Origin: Rebecca billardiae RCC1528
Lineage: Eukaryota > Haptophyta
DNA: 64,000 nucleotides
Assembly (NCBI GenBank): GCA_965240325.2
Contig: OZ251236.1
Span: 1,178,001 to 1,242,000 of the forward strand
Direction of reading: 5' to 3'
Part shown: positions 34,905 through 44,338 of the stretch, piece after piece
Numbering within the stretch: position 1 is the first letter of the stretch
How the letters are laid out: the number at the start of each line of letters is the position of its first letter
The notes under the pieces: model-generated
Seen by the model: only the letters and a program-made list of their open reading frames with translations
Told to the model about the DNA's origin: nothing
Database searches by the model: none
Position numbers and translations under genes: made by a program

Positions 34905-35152
34905 GACTCGTGGGTTGTCACGTGGCCTGGCAGGGGTCAACCGAAGCCGGAGCCCATTTATTAGACTGCTTTTATTCAATATCATGGCGGCATCGAGCCT
35001 GGTGCAGTGGCCTGCGGCGGTGGCTCGGCGGCGCCCACATGTGCGACGCCGTTGCCCTTTATTGGCGTCCCTGCGACCCTGGACTCCCTGCCCCTGGACC
35101 TGGTCCTGTCAGAGACGTACCAGTCACCGTGCCGCGTAATCGCCCATGCCGG

Positions 35153-36967
35153 TCATCGCATCGGGTTACGTGCGGTGACATCTTTGATCGTCGCCCGTAG
35201 AACGGCCAGCAGCTCTGTGCGCTCGCCCCCTGAGAGAGGCGGCGCCTCTGCAGGCGCCACTGCGTCGAGCCGCTGCACGATGGACGGCGCGCCCGCGCGC
35301 GCCGCCTGCACGAGGACGCGCGCCAGGTCTGTGCGCGCGAGGACGGCCTCGCTCGCGTGATCGAGCAGCCCGCCCTCGGCCGCAGACAGGAGGACGACTT
35401 GATCGGCGAGTGTGCGCGGCGCGGCATCGTTCGGCTGGCACAGGATCGCGCGGACGGCCGCGCCACGCCGAGCCTGCAGCTCGTCCGTGGCCACACGCGC
35501 GCGGACGGCGGCCGCCTCGTCCGAGAGCGAGTCCGCCGAGTTGACGAGCTCGAAGCGCAGCCCCGCCGCGAGGGGGCGCAACGCCGGCGCGAGCGATGCG
35601 ATGCCCTCGGTGCCCGCGCCGATCCTCGAGAGCGAGGCGTTGAGCGCGAGCGGCGGGAGCACCCCGCGCGCGGCGAGCGCGGGGTCGAGCGTGATGTGCC
35701 CGTCGCTCAACGAGATGGTGTGCTCCGCTGTGCTCGCGAGCACTCGATCGGCGGCAGCGCGTGCCGCGTGCGCTCCGCCTGGCGCAGGCGTCGCCTCAGC
35801 CGAGCTGACAGGCGGTGTGTCGAGGCCGCGCACGCGGATGCCGAGCTTCGCGAGCACCGACGCGGTGACCGCGATCCCACGCTGCTGGAGCGCGAGCAGC
35901 CGCGACCGGTCGCTCGCCTTGATGTCCTTCTCGTCGATGGCGGCGACGTCGATCTCGAGCTCGGCGCCGCCGCCGCCGTCCGCGCGCGCCGCGGGCACAT
36001 CGACGAGGGCGAGCAGAGAGAGGGAGCCGCCGGCCTGCAGCGGCGCGCTCTGCTGCACAAAGGCCGAGAGGAAGGCCCGCAGCTGCGCGTCGTCGGCGAC
36101 GGTGCCCTCTGACACCGTCGGGAGCAGCTCGCGCACTGTCGCCGAGATCTCCGCCCAGAGCGTCGCCAGCGCGGACGCCTTGTCGATGGCGACAAGCGCG
36201 TCCCCGCCCGCGCGGCGCACGGCCGAGCCGAGCGCGAGCGCGCCCGCGATGGCCAGCGCGCCCGAGGAGGGCGTCGGCTCGCCGGCAGCACGCACGGTGC
36301 ACACCGCATCGGGGTCGATGCCAGCCACGTCGCCAACCGACCCAGACGCGTCCGTGCACGCGCCCTCCTCGGCTGCGCGCATCGGCGGCACGAGTGCGAG
36401 GATGGCGACCACGCCGGCGTGCGCGGCGCGATCGAGCATGCGCCTGGCGAGGGCCGACTTCCCTGCGCCCTCGGGGCCGATGATCACCATGCTCTGCCCG
36501 TACCCGATCGGGGTGAGCGCATCCACGACCGTGATGCCCGTGAGCAGAGGCCGATCCACGCGCGCGAGCGCTGACTGCGTGACAGGCGGCTCAAAGAGCA
36601 CAGCGCCGCGCATGGCGCGCACGTCGGCCGTACCGCCATCGACGCGGAGCACACGCGCGAGCTCGCTGAGCTCGGAGCTGTGCCTATCCAGATGGACTTT
36701 CTGCCCTACCGCCAGGCTGGCGCCGCCCTCGCGCGCCTCGCCGCAGGCAGCTGCAAAGACGAGGTGCAGCTGCTGCGCCAGGACGATGCCGCGCACGCCA
36801 CCCTCACCGCCGCCATCGCGCACGGCCGAGCCGGGCGGCACGTCCAAGCCCGGGGGCACCTTGATGACGACCAGCCCTGTTCGCGACTGCGCGCGAGCGA
36901 CACTTCCCTCCACCTGCCGCGCCGTGGCCGTGGCGAGTCCGCGCCGCAGGGTGGCGAGGCGCAGCAT
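35153..36967 (-). CDS. Divergent F1-ATPase alpha-subunit-like protein
   Basis: A 604-residue single-exon ORF. The N-terminus MLRLATLRRGLATATARQVE is basic with Ser/Thr/Ala and lacks acids, as expected for a mitochondrial presequence. LLTGITVVDALTPIGYGQSM aligns with the alpha-subunit nucleotide-binding region and leads into a Walker A loop reading GPEGAGKS instead of the canonical GDRQTGKT. Further on, HITLDPALAARGVLPPLALN and ASLSRIGAGTE match the alpha-subunit segment with the Arg finger, which is kept. The Walker B strand reads DALVAIDKAS, replacing the usual IIYDDLSK. An Ala/Gly-rich insertion follows Walker A, and the body is about 50-90 residues longer than ordinary alpha. This looks like a paralogue or lineage-specific ATP-synthase component rather than the housekeeping alpha subunit. 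It would act in the mitochondrial matrix. Confidence 0.8.
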   Translation of the reverse strand: MLRLATLRRGLATATARQVEGSVARAQSRTGLVVIKVPPGLDVPPGSAVRDGGGEGGVRGIVLAQQLHLVFAAACGEAREGGASLAVGQKVHLDRHSSELSELARVLRVDGGTADVRAMRGAVLFEPPVTQSALARVDRPLLTGITVVDALTPIGYGQSMVIIGPEGAGKSALARRMLDRAAHAGVVAILALVPPMRAAEEGACTDASGSVGDVAGIDPDAVCTVRAAGEPTPSSGALAIAGALALGSAVRRAGGDALVAIDKASALATLWAEISATVRELLPTVSEGTVADDAQLRAFLSAFVQQSAPLQAGGSLSLLALVDVPAARADGGGGAELEIDVAAIDEKDIKASDRSRLLALQQRGIAVTASVLAKLGIRVRGLDTPPVSSAEATPAPGGAHAARAAADRVLASTAEHTISLSDGHITLDPALAARGVLPPLALNASLSRIGAGTEGIASLAPALRPLAAGLRFELVNSADSLSDEAAAVRARVATDELQARRGAAVRAILCQPNDAAPRTLADQVVLLSAAEGGLLDHASEAVLARTDLARVLVQAARAGAPSIVQRLDAVAPAEAPPLSGGERTELLAVLRATIKDVTARNPMR

Positions 36968-37214
36968 CTTCGCGCTCGCAAGCGACCGAGCGTCCAGCAG
37001 CGGCCCAGCCCACTACGCTCGCCACGTGGAGCGACGCACGCTCAGCAAATTGCGTCATCAGCAACCGCGGAAGCACTCCGCCGAGCCTTTTCATCAATCA
37101 TCATCGAGAAATCGACGATTGCGGATTGTTGCATCACTTGCAGCGGCTCAGGGGAGCCGCTGCTGCCTGCCGCAGGGATCCACGCTGGGTCGCACTGATC
37201 TGATGCATGTCTGA

Positions 37215-38209
37215 TTAGTGATTCCACCTCACTGTGACTGTGAGTCACTCATTGTGAGACACTGTGTGAGTCACTCAGTCACTCAGTGTTAATTAACAGT
37301 GACTCAGGCTCGCAGCATACGGAGTCTGAGTCGGAGTCTGAACGAATCGGCGTGGCCGTCAGGCCGTCAGGGCGGTGGGCGCCGGCCTGAGACCTCCCGC
37401 TGCCGCCGGACAGCACGCCTTGACATCTCGTCCGGGGTCGGTCCAGGTCCTCTGTCTCTGAGACCCCTGAGTCGGCCTGAGTCTGACGTCACCGACGTCC
37501 GACACCGCAGTCCGAAGTGAGTCACGCCTCACGGGCAGTGACGTCACAGTTCGGTTCGTTTAATAATAAGCTGATAACTACCGTTGGCCTCACGCCGCGG
37601 AGAACGTGTAGAGTCTGCTGTATAGAGAGAGAGAGAGAGAGATCGAGAGAGAGAGAGAGAGAGCTAGAGAGAGAGAGAGAGAGCTAGAGAGAGAGAGAGA
37701 GAGAGCTAGAGTAGAGACGACGCTTCAAAGACACTAGACGACAGTCACCGAGTGACCGTCGTGACTCCGTGTGTCGGTGTGGCGCGCCTCGGGCGGTCCG
37801 GCTCCGGGTCTCCGACTCTCCGAAATCGATGATGATTACTCGAATCCGCGGCCAATGATGGGCCCCAATGTCGAATAATAATTCGGTAATAATATTCCGG
37901 CGGATATATCTAGCGGCAGGCGGGATGATGACCGGCGGACAGACCGGTCGCTCATCGCGGCTACAACTGATGGCTGATACTGCCGACCGCCCGACGCTGG
38001 TAGTGGCAGGTTACTCAGCTGGCACTGTCAAGCTTGTCAGACTCAGATGACAGATCGAGCGCGCGAGCTCGTGATGCCTGCAAGCGCGACGCGCGTCCGT
38101 GGCTGGCACGGCGGCGGATCCGCCTGACGCGTCGCATCTCGGGGTCCTAGTTAGGCTGCGAGCATGTGCCGCATGGGCGGCGCAGCCGGCGGCCGCCGCC
38201 CCAGGCTCA
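37215..38209. other. Intergenic with purine microsatellite
   Basis: Gene-free. It contains repeated GTGACTCA/TGAGTCAC-type short motifs at 37220-37340, a GA microsatellite at 37623-37713, and unremarkable sequence after that. Confidence 0.7.
37623..37713. repeat. (GA)n microsatellite with GAGCTA interruptions
   Basis: GA dinucleotide runs of about 8-10 units are broken at regular distance by ATC or GCTA, giving about four blocks. This produces a polypurine strand about 90 nt long. Confidence 0.95.
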
Positions 38210-39354
38210 CTAGGTGTGGACAACGAAGTTTCGCACGGAAGGGATGATCGCGCACAGCGCATCGGGCTCGCGCGATGCGGCCGCTGTGCAGCCTCGTACG
38301 TCGAGCGTCTCGAGGCATCGCACGTGCTCGCCGAGCGCGTGCAGGCTGCGGTCGGTGATGCCGAGCACGCCGTGCACGCTCAGCAGCCGCAGGCCAGGAC
38401 AGCCCGCCGCGATGGCGACGATGCCTGCGTCCGTGATGCGCGTCGCCCACGAGAGAGTGAGCGACTCCATGCGTGGGCAGCCGCGCGCGATTGCGGCGAG
38501 CGCCGCGTCGGTCATCCGGTTGTGCCCCGTGCAGTCCAGCAGCCGGAGCCGCGGGCAGTGCGCCGCCACCTCGATGATGGGCGCGTCCGAGAACTGCGAG
38601 GACGCGTACAGTCGCAGCTCCTCGAGCAAAGAGCAGCTCTGCGCGATCGCCGTGAGCGCGGTGTCGTCCACGGCTGGTAAGCGCGTTATGTCGAGCGAGG
38701 TCAGGAGTTTGAGCTGGCCGGCGACACAGAGGATGCCTGTCGACCGGGCGCGCATACGCATGCACGCGCGCGCGCGAGTGCACATCACAGGCGGGCGCGG
38801 CGTGAGCGGCCGCCACCATCCCCAGCGCTACAGCGCAGCGCCACGCGCGGCACAGCACGGGGGCGGCGCGCACCCGTGCTCGTAACACGGTGGCAGCCGC
38901 TCAGGCAGAGGTTGACAAGCCGGCGGCAGTACAGCGCAATCTTAAGCACACCACGGTCGCTCACGTTGTTGTTCCAGTACAGTGACAGCCGGCGCAGCTC
39001 TCGGCAGCGCATCGCGATGCTCTCGACGCCGGCATCGGTGATGCGGTGGCAGCCATCGAGCACGAGGTCACGGAGCGAGTGCGGCATTTGCGCGAGATGC
39101 GCGTCGGTGAGCGCGTCGCAGAATTGTATGGCGATCGCCGTCGCCTGCGCGAACTTGGGCTGGCGCAGCAGCTCGACTGCTCTCTCCGGCGCCGCGAGCC
39201 CGCGCAGGTCGAGTTGGGCCCAGAACGCGGGCTCGAGGCTGAGCGTGTGCCACTCGCGGCACGTGCGGGCGACGGCCGAGAGGTCTTGCGCGCCGAGATG
39301 TTCGCACACGCACAGCAGGGCGTGCCACGGCTGCGTGTCCGGCGTGGCCGACAT
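38210..39354 (-). CDS. F-box and leucine-rich-repeat protein
   Basis: Exons are 39354-38874 and 38736-38210 with a 137-nt phase-1 GT-AG intron (starts GTGCGC, ends CGACAG); the joint gives CHRVTSTGILCVAGQLKLL. The product is 335 residues. Residues about 8-48 (PWHALLCVCEHLGAQDLSAV, then CREWHTLS and FWAQLDL) fit an F-box. The remainder is a run of about eight cysteine-containing LRRs of the FBXL/AMN1 type, for example LRDLVLDGCHRITDAGVESI, LRRLSLYWNNNVSDRGVLKI and LETLDVRGCTA. Such proteins are substrate receptors of SCF ubiquitin ligases, with the F-box binding SKP1. The length is that of a compact FBXL. The substrate is not predictable. It is divergent from CKS1, about 385 bp away. Confidence 0.9.
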
Positions 39355-39739
39355 GCGCGGACGCGGGCGCGCTCACGCAACAAACGCCAAGCAAGGGGAA
39401 GCCCGGGCTTGGCGCCAGCGCCGAGCGAGCTTCTCAGGCTGGGAGCCCGGTCCGGCCGGCTGGGTGCAAATTCAAAGGTCCGGCGCTTGAAGACGACCAG
39501 TGCACGCTTGAACGGCGACTCGGCGGGTGCGGCACACGCAGGTGACGAGCGCGGCTGCTCGCGCGCCGCGGCCTCGCCGTCAGCGGGGCTAGCGAGGAGA
39601 GGCAAGGCGCGCGTGGGTGGCGTGAGTCGCGTCAGTGCATGCTCCGCCGCTCACACTCACGCGCCTGCGTCCCACCCGGCCCCACGCTCTGCGCGTTCAC
39701 CGCTCGGCAAACCTTACGCATCGCAGTGTGCTCGCAGGG

Positions 39740-40257
39740 ATGGCGCACGAGATCGAGTACAGCGACAAGTACTGCGACGACGATTTCGAGTATAGGTGCG
39801 TGCGCACCGCGAGTGACCCCGCGCGCGCCGCGCGCCGCGCGCCGCGCGCCGCATGCTGTTTTATGCCGACACATTCACGCGTGCGCTGCTACACGTGCCC
39901 TCCCTGCCGCAGGCATGTGATCCTACCAAAGCACATCGCAAAGCAGCTCCCGAAGGGCAAGCTGCTGGCGGAGAATGAGTGGCGGGGCCTCGGTGTCCAG
40001 CAGAGCCGCGGCTGGGTGCACTACTGCATCCACAAGTACGCGCGACGCGTACCCGCACGCGCGACGCGTCACATTCGACCGCGGCAGCTGATCCTCCCCT
40101 CCACCGCCCCCCCCCCTCCGACGCCGACCTGCCGGAACGCGCGCGCAGGCCGGAGCCTCACATCCTTCTCTTCCGCCGACCGCGCGGCACGGACCCGCAG
40201 ACCGGCCTCGTGAACGGCAAGCACATCGACCCAGCAACTGGGCATGTGATGGGCTGA
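39740..40257 (+). CDS. CKS1: CKS1 cyclin-dependent kinase regulatory subunit
   Basis: Three exons: 39740-39795, 39913-40035 and 40149-40257 (introns 117 and 113 nt, GTGCGT...GCAG and GTACGC...GCAG). They join in frame to a 95-residue protein. Family motifs are complete: [49 protein letters not shown] and the hinge [16 protein letters not shown] proteins bind CDKs and phosphothreonines to promote multisite phosphorylation of cell-cycle substrates. The hinge His-x-Pro-Glu-Pro segment lies exactly across the second splice junction. About 20 extra residues follow the usual end ([20 protein letters not shown]), giving a tail found in some protist and plant homologues. An upstream ATG at 39635 in another context was not used. 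Confidence 0.97.
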
Positions 40258-41953
40258 GCCACCGCTTCGGCTGTGCGCACGTCCGGAGCCGCTCCACTTC
40301 GAGGCGCCTTGACTTCATGGAGGCTCGGGTTGTCCTCCATCATCGACGTCACCGTGCATCTATCAAGCGGGCGCCGCGAGAGCTGAGACCGCTCCCGCTG
40401 GCGGCGGTGCCTCTGCTACGTGACTGCCGGTCGGCCTGACCACTCACACTGCGTCCGGGTCCACTGAACTTCCAGGTCATTAGCGCCATTCCGGGCTGCC
40501 CGGAATGCGGTGTCATGAGTCTGGCTGTGGCGCCTGTGGCGTGTGACGGCGTCGGGCCGTGTCACGGTACCGTATACCACTGCTATATGGCTCACATGCC
40601 GGTCACGTACTACACATGGCGCAATGCGCAATAGTGTACGGCCTGTTTTAATTCTACGAGAGCCCAACAGCGACATCCGCCAAAACGCGGCAAAATGGCG
40701 GCTGCTTGGCCGCTGGTGCGGTGCCGGCGCGATTGCGGAGTACTGATGGCACGTCGTTGGCGCATTCTCGTACTAGCGCGCTGACCTGTAGCGAAAGATG
40801 TTGCCATGGCATGCTGCTTAGCCTTGCCTGGTGCTTCGCCCTGACACAGGGGTCAGTCGCGGTGCACGGTTGTGTGACGATCGTCGCCGAGGTGGCAGCT
40901 GCGGGCTTGCTGCAAGCTGCAGGCACTCTACCTTGGCTACGTCGCGCCCGTGTCAGTTGGCGACTCTGAACAGGTGATGAACAGATAGACTGCAATCGCC
41001 ACCAGCTCTACAAGCTCCTCCGCCACTACTTTGTCGGGCTTGAGATGCTTCCGTTGCGTGCCGCTCGCATGCAGCTTGCCGCCTGCATTTGAACGCGATC
41101 GTGGCAGGCTGGTTGACGTGGATGCTCAGGCCTCGTCGGCGTAGACTACGATAGGATGCGTGCAACGCGCACTCATGACGCGCGGAAAGGCATGCACACG
41201 CGTTCTCGCGCATCTGGCAGGCTGCAGCCTTGGCCAAGATGAAGAACAAGCCTGCCAGTGCCTCGCCGCGCGAGCGCGAGCGCGCGGAGAGTTCTGCGAT
41301 CCGACCCATGGTGTTGGATGTACCTCGTGTGCGACGACGACGAGGCGGACGAGCGCCGCAACTGGATTCGTGCACTCACCGGTCACCGAGGAGTGCACGA
41401 ATCGCATTCCTCACGCACGTGGAGGCCGCCATCGGCCGTGAGAGGTACATCCAACGGGGCGTGACACCGATTCCCACTGGCGGGCACGGGTTTGTCGCCG
41501 TGACATAGTAAATGGAATCTGGTAGAAATAAAACAGGCCTATAACGGAGTATCAGTATCGACTTACGACTATGCCAGTCGTCGTGCCTCGTGCGGAGCGG
41601 CGTGCGTCGGCCGCGCCCGCGTGGCGTACACTAACACGTCACAGGCGCGGACGCCAATCTTATCTGCTAGCTACTCGCCCTCGGTCCCGTGACGCCTGAC
41701 GAGTGACGGCGTGCCGTGACGGTCAAGACTCAAGTGTAATGGTGTTGCTGCCGCTCAGTCACTGACTGCTGATAGTGCTGATAATTGATGTCGCGTATAC
41801 ATATTATAATTCGCAATAACGTATTGTCGTCACCTTCATCAGAATTAATTTATTCAGTCTCAGACGACTCGGACTGCGTCTTATCAACGGTTATCACTGA
41901 CGATTAGTACGTGTGACGGAGTGATGGCACTGTCACATATGGAATATATGTGA

Positions 41954-41997
<44 letters not shown>

Positions 41998-42798
41998 TCT
42001 ATATCTGATAATTCTCGGAATTCGTCCATGGGGGTAGCGCCTCTAGCGGCTAGCCGCTGATCAAATTCAGATCAATGATCATCATCCCGCGTGCCGCGGA
42101 CCCGGCAGTCCCGCGGCCGACACGGCGCGGCCGCACTACTGTACTGGACCGTCTCAGTCTGCGGGGCGCCAGCTGCCGGCTGCCGAGCCCCGGATGGCGG
42201 CGCCCGGACTGGGCCAGCGGGCGGGCGTTGTTACTGTTAGGCGCGGGCTCTAAGCTACGCTGCGCTCTCCGCCTTGCACAGCGGGCCGTAAAAGATGAAT
42301 GTGCAATGTTCAGCCAACAGTATGCGAATAGGTATAGTACTCGCAGCTTAGCTTCACTGATCACTCCGTAAGTACTCGACTATCGCAGTGGGCTCGGGGC
42401 TAGATTCACGTTTCTCCTGATTATTATTCATTCACTAGCTACTAATCAACGGACGACTCGGTACTACTAGCACTACAAGCTAGCAGCCTTAATATAGCTC
42501 AGCTTTTAGGAGTTCAAACTGACGACCCTCCTTCACGCCTGATTTGATCGCCATTCGCTCGCCAGCAGGCTCCGTGCTGCCATCGTCACGCGATTCACGC
42601 TGCAAAGAGTGCAGCACGCAATCTCATTCATCATGCACGTGCGTCAGATTACGGTGCTGGAGGCTGCTGGTCTGAGACTGTAGTCTTGCAGCTACCTCGT
42701 CGGCATCGACACATTCGTGACATCGCATGAGCCGGAGCACACTCACCACGAGGCCCACGCGACGCAACACTTGGTAGTGCGATGGTTGTGGGTGTCAC
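40258..42798. other. Gene-free region containing a TIR element
   Basis: Holds the 900-bp element at 40640-41539 and a TA microsatellite at about 41956-41995, otherwise AT-richer sequence with only short unsupported ORFs. No RNA gene recognised. Confidence 0.65.
40640..41539 (+). mobile_element. 0.9-kb non-autonomous TIR element, copy 1
   Basis: Begins GGCCTGTTTTAATTCTACGA and ends in the inverted form, GTAGAAATAAAACAGGCC. Its interior is the inverted counterpart of 47901-48809 over nearly its whole length. No intact transposase is present, only short ORFs whose peptides are shared with copy 2 but shifted in frame. The flanks GTAC and TATA do not match, so the target duplication has decayed or this copy was rearranged. 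Confidence 0.85.
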
Positions 42799-43811
42799 TC
42801 ACGCGCACTTCTCTTTGGAGCCACCGGACGAGCGCTCCTGATGCTCGTGCTCCTCGACCCTGAGACTGGGTGCCTTGCAAGTAGGCGGCGTGGTCGAGTG
42901 CTTGCTCGGCTTGCGCGGCGCCATCATAGCCACACCCTTTGCGAGCAGCTTCTTAAGCCAGACAAGATTGAGAGCAGCGAATGCGACGGTGATGCCAAAA
43001 CACGTGCCAAAGTGAACAGAGCTTGAAAAGCGCCGCTGCACAACCCCCGTCAGCCACAGATGGCGAAGCAGGAGCGCGACACTAGCGACTCGGAAGATCA
43101 GCCCTGCGCGGGGATGGTTTGCACGCGTTGGTCAGGAAAGGTGGGCGCTCGCGGCAGGTCGCGTGATGCGGGCGCCCGGCGCGCACATGATGCCACGCAC
43201 GCCAACGCGCTGACGACAAAAGGAGTGGAGCCCGCGTAGCCAAGCTTGTCCATCACCCAGCCAGCGTAGAGAAAGGGCTGCGAGGTCTGCGCGAGGTGCA
43301 CCCAGAGCATGTACACGATCCCCTCGCGCTTCAGCAGGCAGCTCACCTCTGCCACGATGCCAATGCCGTGGTGGAGCATCTCCAAGGGGCCTGGCTCGTA
43401 CAGAGCGTCATAGATGGTCATGTAGATGAGCTCACCGGCCTCCATCGCCACGAGGATGGCGTCAATCGAGTGGTATGACTGAGGGGAGATGTTGAACAGC
43501 TCTGCGCCCCACACGAGGCGGTCTTGAAGCGCGAGGGCCGCGCCAGCCGCGGAGACGATGCAGTGCACGCCACACACGATCCGTGAGTGCACGCCTCGCA
43601 CGTTGCGCGGCGAGAGCTTGGCGAGCGCCGGGACCCAGCGCGGCTGCAGCACGACTGCGCAAGCGATGTGCACCGCGCACAGCGTCGCCATCCATCCGAG
43701 CGCTGCTAGGACGAGCTCGCTCGTGCCGGGGAGCACCTCGATCTTCACGAAAGGCGCCTTCGTCAGCGACTCCACGGCACCGTCATGGGGATGGAAGGTT
43801 GCGTTGAACAT
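42799..43811 (-). CDS. TLC-domain membrane protein
   Basis: Exons are 43811-43187 and 43103-42799, with an 83-nt phase-1 intron (GTGCGC...CGCAG) placed so that the joint reads VASWLIFRVASVALLL and completes a membrane helix. The product is 309 residues with about six to seven hydrophobic segments. The central part (SYHSIDAILVAMEAGELIYM, EMLHHGIGIVAEVSCLL, VHLAQTSQPFLYAGWVM) has the LHH motif and the layout of the TRAM-LAG1-CLN8 fold, as in TLCD proteins. Family roles include ceramide synthesis or regulation of membrane lipid composition; the ceramide-synthase signature is not visible, so a TLCD-like role is more likely. The cytosolic tail is Lys/Glu-rich. Confidence 0.88.
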
Positions 43812-44049
43812 GAGCGAGTCGCCGCGCGCTGCACGCCAGCCGACGAGCCCGAGTTGAGACTTTAGTGTGGTCGTGGCCGTTCGCCCGAACGCGACGCTGC
43901 CAACGATTGGCTGCGTTGGCGCCTTTGGGAGAGGGGTGGTACTTTTACATTCCTATCGCGGCGACTTTTCGCTGATTCGGCGATTGGCGATTCACCAACC
44001 TCCAATGAATACAATACTCATCCGTGCGATTCGTCGGCGGACGTTTTTT

Positions 44050-44123
44050 TAAATTCCCCTTTATAACGGGCTCCGGGTGATCAGACTGGCGGCCGAAGCC
44101 TCCAGCCCTACCCTGGCCAGCCC
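44050..44123 (+). repeat. Dispersed ~80-bp repeat, copy 2
   Basis: Near-identical in inverse orientation to 16587-16669, with two small deletions. It starts TAAATTCCCCTTTATAACGG and ends CCCTGGCCAGCCC. It lies about 215 bp before the Harbinger-like element and is not part of its TIR. Confidence 0.75.
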
Positions 44124-44338
44124 CCAACCAACCACCACCCTCACCCAACCTCAAACCACTGACCGATACACCGAGTGCCTTGACACCACTCCGCTGTGGA
44201 CAGCCCGCCTCCAGAGGGGGCGGGGGTATGCCATTGCCGACAGCATACAAGCCCAACACTGTGGGGTGGTCCCAGGTACCAGCAGTGCACTGCCTTGCAA
44301 TTCGTGTGAACGCCATACAGTTTACTAAGGGCCATTCT

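Noticed and set aside
37623-37713. Regularly interrupted GA repeats considered as a CRISPR-like array
   Set aside because: The interruptions are a few bases only, not spacers; it is a compound microsatellite in a eukaryotic genome.
41126-41407. Small ORF conserved between the two 0.9-kb elements
   Set aside because: Its counterpart in copy 2 is split between frames; likely decayed element sequence, not a functional gene.
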